From Chara braunii (Eukaryota > Streptophyta > Charophyceae > Charales > Characeae), in contig BFEA01000753.1 in NCBI GenBank assembly GCA_003427395.1, positions 315,684 through 379,683 on the forward strand: 64,000 bases of DNA, in the 5' to 3' direction. This document shows, in pieces, positions 11,048-22,858 of this stretch (positions are counted from its first letter, which is position 1; every line of letters begins with the position of its first letter). The translations under genes and the position numbers were made by a program. Below the pieces are notes generated by a model. The model searched no databases. It was not told the DNA's origin and worked only from the letters and a program-made list of their open reading frames with translations.

Positions 11048-11171
11048 ATGGTAGTTACTGTCATGGTAGTTACTGTAGTTACTGTCATGGTCGCTACTGT
11101 AGTTACTGTCTTGGTAGTTACTGTCATCGTAGTTACTGTGAACACAGTAACTACCATGACAGTAACTACCG
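11048..11171. repeat. GTAGTTACTGTC tandem repeat ending in an inverted copy
   Basis: Eight or so 12-15-bp units of GTAGTTACTGTC(ATG) run forwards, then the last 30 bases (CACAGTAACTACCATGACAG...) are their reverse complement. The segment can fold into a long hairpin. The ORFs across it are by-products of the repeat. Confidence 0.85.
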
Positions 11172-11514
11172 GGCTAAACCACCAGTCCAACAGCCTGGGC
11201 CTGCAATGTAGATTGCACTCATTTACGAGTACCAAGGGAAATTATACAGTGCTAAGGCCCAGTAGAGGTGCAGTCGCGGAAGGGCTATACCACCACCATT
11301 CTTCGAAAGGCCTGCACTGTAGATTTTAGGCTCGTCAAAATGCACTTTTGGGTTCCGAATTGTCAATTTAGGTTCGGATCATCATGAATCGGATGCACTG
11401 TTGGTTTAAACGCCACTGGTCCACCCTTGGGTTCCGAATCTTCAATTTAGCTTCGGATCGTCAATTTAGCTTCCGATGCACGTTTCCCCGCTAAGAAATC
11501 AAGTTTGCGGTGCA

Positions 11515-11923
11515 TATACGGCCGCAACTTTCAGGGATCAGCTTCCGGAGCAAAACAGCTAGTGGCACCAGCCAAAAGGAGGCCCACACCGGTTCGTTTC
11601 TCTTTGGCACACAGGCCGTTTTCAGCCCCGAAGAGAAGACGTAGTGCCTCACGGGTACCGGTGGCTGTAGTAAGGGTTGGGGCAATCATTCGGAAGGGGA
11701 GGTGGGGGGGCACATGGCCTAAATTTTTTTCTTTCCCCATTTGAAAGACAACGCCGCGGCTCCTTAACATCTGCATTTCTCAGCGCTTCTGGTATCAGAC
11801 CGAAATGCCTGGCAGCACCAGCCAAAAGCTTTCCCACGCCACTTCGTTTTCTTTTGGTGTGCAGGCCGAATTTAGGTTCGTCATCAATAGCTGGGCGCAG
11901 TGGGTGGAGTACTGGTAGTTTAA
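11515..11923. mobile_element. Diverged TTAA-ended small elements, two copies
   Basis: Two segments (about 11520-11640 and 11785-11923) share GGCACCAGCCAAAAG and TTCGTTTTC-type interior sequence with the element at 24700-24876. The second ends in GTACTGGTAGTTTAA, matching the family terminus CTGGTGGTTTAA. The left termini are not recognisable. Non-coding. Confidence 0.55.
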
Positions 11924-11929
11924 TCTTTT

Positions 11930-12750
11930 GTGCTGCCTGGCACAGAACCCTTTTTGGTACTGTGCCTTGTGTATGTGGGTAAGGTGCGAATGGGGCAGGC
12001 CAGGGCCCAGGTGGCCACATGGCCTGGAGCCCGGCCACTGTGCCCCACCCTCATGGAGGAACATGGGTTGGACACATACAATGCAAAACACCCAAACCCA
12101 AAAAAAAAAGAAAAAGAAGCGCAAGTATAAGAAAAAAAAACTGATGCAATTTGTCCAATAGTAATAAACACCCGTGGCAGTGTCGTAAGACCCATGATGG
12201 TGTATCCTCTTTTGCAAATCGGATGCCTGCTAACTGGCCCTGCCATCACGATAATCCACCATTTTGCCAGAGTTCACCGGTTTCTGAGTAGAAAGTATGC
12301 TTAGTATGGCAATCATCAACACATTCTTTTTATCATTCAAGTCTGTGTGGTGACGGCCACCGGGATATTAAGTTTTTAGAAAAAGATGTACGAAGAAAAG
12401 AAAAGTGTAAGCGCTTAATCAGCTTCAAACCTGCAGTAGCCAGCCTCTTGTTTTTGCCTGTGTCTCTGAGTTTATAGACCACTGGCAGATGATCGAGGCG
12501 GCAACATATCTTCTTTGGACCCAGTTCCGAGCAGGTGCAATTTTCCACTATGGGCATTGTTAGTCGACGTTAGACACTCCTCGGGAACGTGAAATCCACA
12601 GGAACTCATTCCACCTGTCCTTGGGGACGAAACTGAAAAAGAAATGTGAAAACGCCACAAGGGAACTTCCTTGCGCCATCCTTGTGGCCCCAACCAAAAA
12701 TTTCCTTATCCCCAAGGGACCTCGTCAGATCCCTTGGAGCTCAAGGAATT
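11930..12750. other. Stretch without a recognised gene
   Basis: ORFs of 60-140 codons occur on both strands but overlap, lack domains I recognise and include poly-A derived Lys/Phe runs. No RNA gene or clear mobile-element end was seen. Confidence 0.5.
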
Positions 12751-12755
12751 GTGAT

Positions 12756-13936
12756 TCATGGAGTGGCAAAGACATGCGTCCAGACGTGGTCCAACGGTGT
12801 TAGCACGAACATCCCCGCCATCCAACGTCTGCGTAGTCCCCCAAGTTGTGGCCCCCATATGCTACTGTTGGTGGTGCGCCTCCATCGGGTAGCGTCGTCG
12901 TTTTTGGCCAGGATCTGCGGTCTCCCGCGCTCGAGGAACGTCCGCAACGTCCACGGATTCCGAAGAGGTTTCTGCACAAGCGTCGTATTCCCCACGCGTG
13001 TCATCACTTGCTGCACGTCCGACAAGCCTTCTCCACCGTAGTGTGCTAGACGTCCAACAACTGATGTGGCATTGCTGCCCTCTCCACTGTACAGTTCATC
13101 AAAGACCTGTACAGCAAGCTCCCTCTGCTGCTCCTCGAGGCTCGTGACTGTGCTGCTTCTGGTGGTCCCTCTGCTGCTCCTCGGCGCTGCGCTGCTTTGG
13201 TCCCTCTGCTGCTCCTCGGCGCTGCGCTGCTTCTCGTTGAAGTATTCATCCATGGCGTCGAAGGTCTTCCCACGTTCCCCCCGTTCTGCAGCAAGCTCCC
13301 TCTGCTGCTCCTCGAGGCTCGTGACTGTNNNNNNNNNNNNNNNNNNNNNNNNNNNNNNNNNNNNNNNNNNNNNNNNNNNNNNNNNNNNNNNNNNNNNNNN
13401 NNNNNNNNNNNNNCTGGTGGTCCCTCTGCTGCTCCTCGGCGCTGCGCTGCTTGTCGTTGAAGTATTCATCCATGGCGTCGAAGGTCTTCCCACGTTCCCC
13501 CCGTTCTGTGTTTGATCCACCACCTCGGATTCGCTCGAGGAATGACGCCACACCCCAACATGTAGCACAGTTCAATGACAGCCTCCGAATTTGCCACATC
13601 ATGGCCATCATCCGCAGCTTTCGTCAGCGTCCTTCTTCTACGCATGCACAACTGCTCCTCCATTTGTCCCAGTGCCCTCACCTGCTGACAACAAAGAACT
13701 GCGGTTGACGCGGCTGCCGCCACCGCTGCCCGCTCAAGTGGTGTCAATAGCCCTCTCCGTCGCCTCACCACCACCTCCACAGGGATGCCATCTGGATCCT
13801 CGCACCCCAGAGACTTTACCCCGCTCACCCCTCGAGGAGAGGTCCAAGAAGCTGCCGCCTTTCCATGGTTGTCGCCACCCTGGCAGACGACGTGGAGGAG
13901 AAGCTCGACGTCGATGGACGCACCCGGTGCATACAT
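12756..13936 (-). other. Unrecognised repetitive ORFs around an assembly gap
   Basis: Minus-strand ORFs (12756-13568 and 13466-13936) share a duplicated segment reading ERGxTFDAMDEYFNxKQRS and AEEQQRD, on both sides of an N gap. The upstream ORF has an Ala-rich helix (RAAVAAAASTAVLCCQQ) and basic RRRRTLTKAADDG. The repeated unit makes a collapsed tandem duplication likely. The Ala/Gln-rich composition could come from a transposase or a lineage-specific protein family, but I recognise no domain and assign no function. Confidence 0.35.
13329..13413. other. Assembly gap (85 N)
   Basis: The gap lies inside a duplicated segment, with the same CTGCTGCTCCTCGGCGCTGC units on both sides, so its size and content are unreliable. 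Confidence 0.95.
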
Positions 13937-13939
13937 ACA

Positions 13940-16450
13940 CTGACCAGGAGGTGGGTGGAAAGGGACATCGCCGCTAAGGCCGGTTCACCCCTACACCATC
14001 TGCACGCCACACGCCGAACATCGTCATCCTCACCACAGCCGTAGTTCAAATATCGAATTTCGAATGTAGAGGTCCCCTCAAGGAACTCATAAGGAGTGTC
14101 TAACGACCCCCCCCAGTCCATTCATGGGGAGCAGCACATGCTGGGAACTGGGCCCAACATCCCATACAGAATTATACAAATCATTTGAAATACCAGGGCC
14201 ACTATGCCTCACAACGCCCTAATACTAATTGTATGGAACATCCTTTGGACCTTTTCCACAAGAAGTGTGAGTCCACAAGGGTTGGTCAGCTATCTTCTCT
14301 AGTAATTCAATAACATTCAGTCCGTGCTATGTTTCATTCCCCTCCTCTCCCCTCACATTCCATTCCTTCTCTCCCATCAGTCGGTCCAACGAGTCCCACA
14401 ACTTCAACTTCGGTTGCCCGTGTGTGTGTTTTGTAATATGTCCCACAGCATACTCACCATGCACCCCATTCCATATGGTACACCACCGTACCACCAGGCC
14501 GTGATCATATCAAAACTACCCGTGTCTGCTGCCACTCTAGAGTTCCTCTGCCTCCCCATGGCCTCATCCACTCGCAGATTACCATGACCTGCTTTCCAGA
14601 ATCCCACCAAGGATGGAGGCCATGGGGAGGCAGGAGCGCAGACATAACACAAGCAGATCAAACAAGCAAACCAAACAGACAAGTCCCAAAACGATGCCGA
14701 CACAAGAAGATAAACAGAAAGTGGGAGGGCATGGGGGAGGCAGGAAGGCAGAGTACATACAGCACATGAAACTGACAACCCAAAACAACACAAGTCTGAT
14801 GTATCAGTCTCTCGCCCATGCCATCACCAGTTTCAGCAGAACAGCCTGATGTTCGCCGGTGGGCGGGTGGTTCATACCCACACCCCTCCCCGTTTCTCCT
14901 CGACTCTTTCTTTTTTCCTCCTCAGGATTCAAGTGAATGCAAGTCAAAACCTGAGAGGAAATACAGAGGGAAGGGAAGCTGGCCGTCAATCCTCCAAAAG
15001 CCCGAAGCAATTGGAGCAATCAATGCTGATCACGGGTCCTGCAGCAATCGGTGTAAGGAGGCACCACGTGTCTCTCTGTGTGTCAGTCTGTCAGAGTCTT
15101 TCATCTCTGACTTGCCAGGGAAATAGCAGCAGCAACTGGACAAACACCCCCCTGAATAGATAAGGGGCCAGGGCCGTAAGAGAACCGCTGTCTGGGAGTT
15201 TTGAAAGAAACAAACAAAGAAAAGTGACAAGGCGAATGTTGCACACAGATGGCTTTCTTCCACGAACCACAAGAATATAGGTTAAATGACATACAATTTT
15301 TGGAGCAATTGCTGGAGAAATGGGCACATGCTTCTGTGTACTGACTGAATTTTCACAGACAAAAATAACTCTTGGTGGACATCATAAACCTCAATTTGCT
15401 CAAATACGAACAGCTTCACTGGTTGTCAACGACAAAATATCACAATAATTACGAACAGCTGCCAATTCAATGTTTATTTCGTGATCGTGCCGGCAATTCA
15501 TCACGAAATTAAGACCCAGCGAAGCTTTCAGAAACCAATATTTCTCTTTTTTTTTCAAAATTCTAGAAACTGTAGGTACCGCCCACTGTGCTGGACCTGC
15601 GGCCGGAGCTTGGAACAAAGAGGCCGTTGGTTCTCTAGCACAGCTTTCACACTTTTTCCACACCAGGCCTGGCCGTAATTGCAGTCAGGCTAGCATAAGA
15701 ACCCTGAAATGAGAGGGGCTGGCGGGGAACTCTCACGGAGAGTCCCATCAGGAAGAGCCGAGATTCGATCGTCTTTCTTTTTTATTTTCCCTCGTTCTTA
15801 TGGTGACGAAAACAAAGCAACAGAAAGGGCATCCTGAGCTCTTTCAGATTGAATTTCATCCAGTCATTCGGGGCAGGCCGTAAGTGGAGTCGGATACATT
15901 CTGGAAAAGTGCTCGCCTGAGAGTGCCCTGACATGGAAGGAAGGACTTCAAGAGAACGCATTGCCCCCTCTCCCCTTAGAGCCCTCCGTGCATGGCATAC
16001 GCCAGAGGAACATCTTGCAGGCCATTTGCCCCCCTTTTTCCTCATACCCAAAACCCCCCGTCGCACTACCGGGCCTTCCCCACGTCCGGGGATATTGGGA
16101 TTAATCAGTCACCTCCTGAGACGTACACGTGCTCGTCTTTCCGATTCCTTCAAGTTACCGTTTACTGACAAGAAAAGGACTGACTGCTTTACTCGAACAA
16201 ACAAACAAAAAGGAAAAAAAAGAAAAAAAAGACGATATTGCCTTAGTAGATGCACCGCAGGTTCGAGAACGTTCCAGAAAAAAGAGAAGAAAAACAAGCG
16301 TACCCAGTACAGCACACCCCGCCACCGTCGATTGCGGAGACGACCATCACCCACCGTCTGTCCATTTCGTTCCCTTCCCTGGCCACTAGATCTTTTTCTT
16401 TTTTCCGGGTTCCCATGCTAAACTTCTCTGTATCGTTCCAATTTTGACGG
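13940..16450. other. Stretch without a recognised gene
   Basis: Short overlapping ORFs only. The segment 14124-14162 (GGGGAGCAGCACATGCTGGG, then a GGCCC block) recurs at 43581-43619, a dispersed repeat terminus. The part 15850-15950 has family A-like sequence (TCGGATACATTCTGGAAAAG). Otherwise nothing recognised. Confidence 0.5.
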
Positions 16451-16578
16451 CGTTGAGCTACCTCAACGCCTGAATGTGGACGTTTTTGCGGAGATGTGCA
16501 ACAACGGTGTCGAGTTTCCTGAACTCCACGTCTCCACAAACACGTCCCGATTCAGGCGTTAATAGTGGGACTTGGCCC
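16451..16578. mobile_element. Hairpin-type small element (CCTGAAT...ATTCAGG family)
   Basis: The arms CTCAACGCCTGAATGTGGACG and CGTCCCGATTCAGGCGTT are inverted repeats around a GAGTTTCCT centre. The right side ends TAGTGGGACTTGGCCCC, matching the end of the complete copy at 24018-24182. Non-autonomous, no ORF. Confidence 0.65.
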
Positions 16579-16684
16579 CTGGCGCCTAGATTGATCTCTC
16601 TATCCCGTTCCCTCTGTTCCCTGACTTTTTTTTTTTTTTTCCCCTACTCCTCTTATTCTCTGTTCTGATGAAAGGGCGATGGCG

Positions 16685-16772
16685 GTCCTTCGGGACATCC
16701 GTTAAAATTAGACGATACAGAGAAGATTAGCATGGCCCCTGCGCAAGGATGACACGCAAAAAAGAAAAAAAA
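16685..16772 (+). pseudogene. U6: U6 snRNA retropseudogene, 3'-truncated with A-rich tail
   Basis: The sequence starts GTCCTTCGGGACATCCG and contains ACGATACAGAGAAGATTAGC and the ATGGCCCCTGCGCAAGGATGACACGC block of U6. It stops there, about 25 nt short of the normal end, and continues as AAAAAAGAAAAAAAA. The 15-bp sequence GAAAGGGCGATGGCG flanks it on both sides (16670-16684 and 16773-16787) as a perfect target duplication. This is the signature of LINE-mediated retroposition. The ACAGAGA box and catalytic AGC are kept, but the 3' region that pairs with U2 and the U-tail are gone. Confidence 0.93.
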
Positions 16773-16849
16773 GAAAGGGCGATGGCGTAGAGGTCTCATC
16801 ATTGAACTGATCGGCCCCAGGTACTTCACAATTATTTCTGTTAAAAAGA

Positions 16850-17470
16850 AAAAGACGAAAAAAAGGTACATCAACCACGTCTGCACACCGTTGACGGTTA
16901 TAGCTATATGACCAACCACGCAATAGGACCCCAAAAAAGGTACATCAACAACGTCTGCACAACGCAAATGGTTATAGCCATATGACCAACCACGCAATCA
17001 GATTAGCCCATCAATGTCGCTTAGACTACGACGATTCAACAAAGAGGACCCAAAAAAAGGTACATCAACCACGTCTGCACAACGTAAATGGTTATAGCCA
17101 TGACCAACCNTGTCGCTTAGACTACGACGATTCAACAAAGAGGACCCAAAAAAAGGTACATCAACCACGTCTGCACAACGTAAATGGTTATAGCCATGAC
17201 CAACCATGCAATCAGATTAGCCCATAATTGTCGCTTAGACTACGACGATTCAACACAACAACGTCTGCACAACGTAAATGGTCATAGCCATGAACCATGC
17301 AATCGGATTAGCCCATAATTGTCGCTTAGACTACGACGATTCTTCAAATAGGACCCCAAGAAAGGTACATCAACAAAGTCTGCACAATGTAAATGATTAT
17401 AGCCATGACCAACCACGCAATCAGATTAGCCCATAATTGTCGCTTAGACTACGACGATTCAACAAAGAGG
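16850..17470. repeat. ~120-bp tandem repeat after the U6 copy
   Basis: About six units carry GGTACATCAACCACGTCTGC, ATGGTTATAGCCATGACC and TGTCGCTTAGACTACGACG. Spacing is about 118-121 bp, some units having lost about 27 bp. A single N at 17110 joins two units in the middle of the motif, so the copy number is probably collapsed. Confidence 0.9.
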
Positions 17471-17614
17471 ACCCATTTCAAAACGAGACCCTTCACCCAT
17501 CACCATCATTGTCACTGAGACACAAACAAAAGATAGGACCACTTTCAAAATCTTGTATCGACAAGGACAAAAACAAAAATTATACCCACATCGCCCACAA
17601 GAAGAAGAAAAGAC

Positions 17615-18090
17615 AATTCCAGGCATTATACCCACATGATGGTAGTTCCAAAAGCTACAATCAAGACAGCACAGGCGTCACCATCCACATTCACCATGCC
17701 TGAAAATCCACCGATCAACAAGATACGGCAACACACGCTTCCCCAGCCTGCCTCCATCCAGAACAAGGCATTATGCCGACATGATTGCAGTTCCAAGCTA
17801 CAATCAAGACAGCACAGGCACACCGCTTCCAAGATACGTCACGACAACACCCAGCAGGTACAGTCGCTCAAGTCGTTAAAAGAAAAAAAATGGAACTATA
17901 AGATTACCATCTGGAGAACAAGCCTCACCAGCCTCCAGAACAAGGCATTAACACAGCATGATTGTGATTGCAAGCTACAACACAGGCTTAACCAGCCTCC
18001 AGAACAAGGCATTATACCCACACGATTGTAGTTCCAAGCTAGAATCAAGACAGCACAGGCGTCACCAGCCACATTCACCATGGCCTGCTC
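17615..18090. repeat. Interspersed tandem repeat with CAAGGCATTAT units
   Basis: Four units share AACAAGGCATTATACCCAC, GATTGTAGTTCCAAGCTA and CAATCAAGACAGCACAGGCG, at about 17620, 17762, 17940 and 18005. Spacing is irregular (65-180 bp). No coding support. Confidence 0.8.
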
Positions 18091-18668
18091 TAGCCAATCT
18101 GAACAATCATACTACACTGTCATCCGCCTGACAAATTCCTCGTCCTCAAAGCTCAGCTTATTGTCACAACACTGTCAGCAAATATACACCGCAGCAATCA
18201 CACCGCTGCCAAATCACACCGCTGCCAAACAAACAGGAAGATTACCATGATCGCAATTTAAAACCAACAGACTAAACATTCGGAACCGTTTAAGCCTGTT
18301 GTACTCTCGTACTGATGCAGCTGCTACTTAATTTCTCTTCATTATTCCTACAGGATTGTTCGCTTTAGTGCAAAACTAAGTGTCACGCTCTCTCGCCCAT
18401 CGCCTTCCGTTTATATTCCATCTAATCCCCCACAATCGCTCGTTTAAGGGCAAAAATACCACGTTCGCTCGCCCATCGCCTTCCGTTTATGCTCCTTTCA
18501 TCCCCCTCCTACGTTTCAGGATTAGACCGTTGGCCACGCACGGCGGCAGACAAGGTCTTCAGCCGCTAACGCCTCCCGGCTGAGTCCCCAAGAGTCTCTT
18601 CTCCACGTGTCTCACAGCCATGCCGCCCCACCAGCTTCTTCACACTGTTGTAGCAAACTTACGCAAAG

Positions 18669-19130
18669 CATGAAACTGGCCATTCACATGCAACACGTGG
18701 ATGACAGATAGCACGCTTCACCCGGCTCTCCAGCATGAAACTGGCCATTCACATGCAACACGTGGATGACAGATAGCAGGCTTCACCAGGCTCTCAACCG
18801 TGAAACAGGCCATTCACATGCAACACGTGGATGACAGATACAGGCTTCACCAGGCTCTCCTCCGGCATTTGTACCACGAATCTGGTCCTTATATCCGAGG
18901 ACGCCACGAATCTGGTCCTTCTAGCAGAGGACGCCCTACATACTCGTCCTGCATTATTGGCACTCGTCACACTGTTCTAGCAAACTTAAGCAAAGCAAAA
19001 CCTCGTCATACACATGCAACACGTTGATGACAGATAGCAGGCTTCACCAGGCTCTCCTCCTACATTCGTATCCGGTCATTCTATCCGAGGACGCCCTAGA
19101 TCCTCGTCCGCCATTATTGGGACTCATATC
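18669..19130. repeat. 65-bp tandem repeat plus partner repeat
   Basis: Three head-to-tail units of about 65 bp (CATTCACATGCAACACGTGG, then GATGACAGATA and GGCTTCACCAGGCTCTC) occupy 18669-18862, and a fourth copy lies at 18997-19060. Each block is followed by a second repeated segment (TCTGGTCCTT, CCGAGGACGCC, GCATTATTGG), showing a duplicated higher-order unit. Confidence 0.85.
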
Positions 19131-19339
19131 TCATTACAAATCCCACTCCACTCTACATCGATCTAAAAATGAACAAACAGCACGATTACAAATTCTCTTC
19201 AGTGACTTCAGTCGACTTCGATTCTTAAACGAAAGGAAAACACGAACAACTCACCAGCTCCACAAATGAAGCAACGCACTCCATACGTCGCGTCTCCACT
19301 TTCGTTAGCAGTCTCACCACCTTCATCGTCAACCTTCTT

Positions 19340-19340
<1 letters not shown>

Positions 19341-19371
<31 letters not shown>

Positions 19372-19392
19372 ACACCATCGTCAACCTCCTAC

Positions 19393-19427
<35 letters not shown>

Positions 19428-19500
19428 GCTGTGTGCGTGTGTGTGTGTGTGATGTCACACACCCACACACACGCACACACGTGCACATATTACACATACT
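19341..19500. repeat. (CT)n, (CA)n and (GT)n microsatellites
   Basis: Successive (TC)n, (CA)n and (GT)n tracts immediately downstream of the HSP20 stop codon, probably in or near its 3' UTR. Confidence 0.9.
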
Positions 19501-19541
19501 CACACATATGAGGTCGGTGGACGTCGTAAATCTTTCGCCTA

Positions 19542-21065
19542 CTACCCAATGTGGACGTCAACGACTTTCCTTTCCGCCTCTTTCTTTGGGATAACGAGGT
19601 GCAACACCCCGTCCTTAAATTCCGCCTTAATTTCGTCAGTCTTCACATTGTCAGGAAGCAAGATTCTTGTGCGATAGCTGGCTGCACTTCTTATTCTGTG
19701 CGTATCACCCTCTCCTGCCCCCTCTTCCGCCTTGTGTTCCCCGCTGACGATCAGCGTATCCCCGTCCTCCACCTGGACTGACAGCTCATCCTTGCTAATT
19801 CCCGGCATATCCATTCTAACGAGGAAAGCGTGGTCCATTTCCTGGAACTCCATCGGGACTCGTGTCGCTCCTCGAATGTTGTCCCTCATCATATTACCGA
19901 ACACCCTCGACGGCGAGAAAAGAGCATCGTCAGTAAGCCGATCGAATCTGTCTACCATGTCCATCATTTGGCGAATAGAAGCTTCTGGCGAACCCCACAT
20001 ATCTGGAAAAGAAGCCACATGGTCAACAAGAAACACAAAAAAAAAAACACACAGAAAAGCACAAAACCCCACCCAGAACCGCAGCAATCACCCATAACAA
20101 GAACGAGACCCAGCACAAAACCCCACCCAGAACCACCCACAGCAATCACCCATAACAAGAACGACACCCACAAACCAAAAACAAACACACAGGAGAATGA
20201 CAGATCAAATCCCCAGAAGAACCGCAGAAGAACACCCAGAAGAGCAAAATAACACCCCCAAACCGCAGCGCAACACCCCCCACAGTAAGTCAGAGAAAGA
20301 TACAGACAGTGCAGGCGGAGGCAATACGCCACGCCAGAAAGAAAATACGGGTCTGTTAACTCCATACATGACGAAAGAACTTCATATCATCAAGAAAGAC
20401 ATTTTCCTGACCATATATCCCCATACAAATCGGGTGTTAGCATAATCATGGGAGTTATTATAATCATAAGATTTCATAAACTCGACTCAGGTCTCTTCAT
20501 CAGCAGTTATACACAATTTATGAACAGATGCACAGTACATGGCTCCACTTATACACAAATTATGAACAGATGCAGAGTATACCGACGACTCCTCTTACTT
20601 CAATTCATCGGCTCCAGATTCGTCTAGCCAGACCTGCTTAAGCTATAAAAATCAGACCGGGAGAAATAGATTAGAGGGGTTTGCTGGTAACCTTAACGCA
20701 ACGTGGAGAACGCACCATCACGGAACGGGTCCTCGCAAGCTTTATGAGGGGTTCCACGGCACCGAATGAAGGACATACATTTTACGGGCACCCCAGCACT
20801 GATCGCGAGCTTCCTCTCCGTGGATTGGACTCCGACATGAAATATGAGGGATAGAATATGAACCCCACCCTCTCGCCCCTCCTCCAAGCGGTCCAACTAG
20901 TCAAGAATCGGGCGACCTCCTGCCAGAAGGTTGCAGGAATACAACATCTTCCGTTAAATATGTCGGATTCACACATAGGGAGGCTGAAACGCATCCCTGC
21001 CAACGTGAAGGACCATCATCGTCATTTCACTCGCATCCCTACCAAGGTGAAGGACCATCATCGTC

Positions 21066-21128
<63 letters not shown>

Positions 21129-21299
21129 GGGGGGGGGGGGGGGGGGGGATAATTGGTCGACACCGCCCACGCGAAAACACTTTTGGTTTTGCGGGCCCAA
21201 ACTTCCCGCGTTTGGCTAAAGGGACTACCAGAAAAGTTCCCGTGTGGACTATCTACCAATTCTGAGAGGGCGTCGTAGAGGTGTCGTGCATGCAGCGCC

Positions 21300-21361
<62 letters not shown>

Positions 21362-22636
21362 GTGTGTGTGTGTGTGTGTGTGTGTCTCTGTCGGGGGATA
21401 ATTGGTGGACACCGCCCACGCGAAAACGTTTTTGGTTTTGCGGGCCCAAACCTCTCGCGTTTGGCTAAAAAGGACTACCAGAAAAGTTCCCGTGTGGACT
21501 ATATCTAGCAATTCTGCGAGGGCGGCGTAGAGGTGCCGTGCATGCAGCGAGCCGCATAGAGTGGCAACAGAACAACAGCGAGGTTCGAGATCGCCTCAAA
21601 TCACTTTCACTAACGACTGACAAGCTTCAAGCCCAATTCTCCCAAAACAAACAACCAAAAGACAGGAAAAGAACACGCGATTCTGCGAGTCGACCTGTGT
21701 GCTGATACTCACGCTCACCCCGCGTCCCCACGATGTCCTGATCAAAAGCTCTTCATCATCACATGGACATCCACAGAGCGCGGGTGACCCACGTGGGTGG
21801 AAAACTCCATGATAGACAACTGCGAGCGACAGACAGCCAACCAACCAAAAAAACAATACTCTTCCTCACGTCCTCCTTCATGCAGTACGTCGGACGAGAA
21901 GAATATTTCCACGAGATAAACTTCTCTTCCTCCGCCCTCCGTCATGCAGTACGTCGGCAGAAAAGAATACTTCCACAGATAAACTACACAGATTTCCCCA
22001 AAATAGCCTTCGTTATAATTTAAAAAGTGAAACCCACGTTTAAACTTCCCCAAATTAGCCTTCGTTATACTAAAACCGAAGTGAAAAAAGCCTTCGTTAT
22101 CACGTACCGAGAGGGGACCTTGGGACAGTGCTGAGCGCTGTAGATCGATCCCCGCCGCGCATCATCCCACGACGCCCAGGCCTGCCACTTGTCATCGCGT
22201 TACTGTTTCTTCTCACATCCACTTGCGATTCTCCACCCACATCACCTTCCCTCCTCTCTGCTCTCGCCTGCATCGATATTGTGCTTAAACCCCTGTCTGC
22301 CCTTCCAAGGGACAATCCTGGCCAGCGGCCCAGAGCATCCGTGGAGCCATCAGAGCCAACAACACCCGAGTATACGCCACGTGTTCCACCCAACCACCTC
22401 GATCGCTCAACTCCCCTGCTGACAGCTGCCGAGAGATTGCACAGCGATGCGGCGGCAGTACGAGGACAGCTGCCCTCGCTCTTCTTCTCTGGGAGACATG
22501 CTCTTCCTTCGCTGATTGATGCCACCCTTCGAGGGATCGAGGTACTTAACCTCCGCGCCCCGGTTAATGCCGGGAGAAAATCGACACAGGGTCGGAGAGA
22601 TACCGAATTCACAAGTCCCAATGCCGGCTTCGCCAT
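19542..22636 (-). CDS. Organellar small heat-shock protein (HSP20), two exons
   Basis: ATP-independent chaperone that holds unfolding proteins. Exon 1 is 22636-22108, exon 2 is 20002-19542; 329 residues. The borders agree: exon 1 ends CTCG|GTACGT (phase 1), exon 2 follows TTTTCCAG and completes a GAT codon. ATG 22636 sits in ACCATGG. Residues 1-176 are Ser/Arg/Ala-rich (GARRLSTSIPRR near 26-37), like an organellar presequence but unusually long. Residues 185-220 have a Met-rich helix (IRQMMDMVDRFDRL) like those of plant organellar HSP20s. The alpha-crystallin domain runs from about 225 to the end, with RMDMPGISKDEL, LPDNV and the GVL motif (307-309) in GVLHLVIPK. It ends DVHIG without an ER signal. 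Mitochondrial versus plastid location is undecided. The 2.1-kb intron is full of simple repeats. Confidence 0.92.
20058..20170. repeat. ~52-bp direct repeat in the HSP20 intron
   Basis: Two copies of CACAAAACCCCACCCAGAAC followed by GCAATCACCCATAACAAGAACGA lie directly behind the exon 2 acceptor. On the transcribed strand this is GT/GG-rich sequence close to the 3' splice site. Confidence 0.85.
21008..21548. repeat. Two-copy composite of (CT)n plus ~180-bp unique unit
   Basis: A long (CT)n tract, a short G or GT run, then a conserved unit (GATAATTGGT, CACCGCCCACGCGAAAACG, TTTTGCGGGCCCAAAC, GGACTACCAGAAAAGTTCCC) is present twice, at about 21067-21298 and 21300-21548. In front of the first array a 36-bp unit (CATCCCTRCCAACGTGAAGG, ACCATCATCGTCATTTC) is also duplicated. 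All lie within the HSP20 intron. Confidence 0.9.
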
Positions 22637-22708
22637 GGTCAGACAAACAGCTCCTACCTCCGATGCGTTTGAACCCCTATAAAACGTCTGCAACACACAA
22701 CTCCGCGT

Positions 22709-22710
<2 letters not shown>

Positions 22711-22740
<30 letters not shown>

Positions 22741-22804
22741 GACGAGCTCGGCCAATTTCAGTGCGCAAATCGACCTCAGAAAACTCGATATCTGCTCCTT
22801 CCTC

Positions 22805-22858
<54 letters not shown>

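Noticed and set aside
20693-21003. Minus ORFs at 20.7-21.0 kb as an alternative HSP20 first exon
   Set aside because: No presequence character and no phase-compatible GT donor, whereas 22108 fits exactly.
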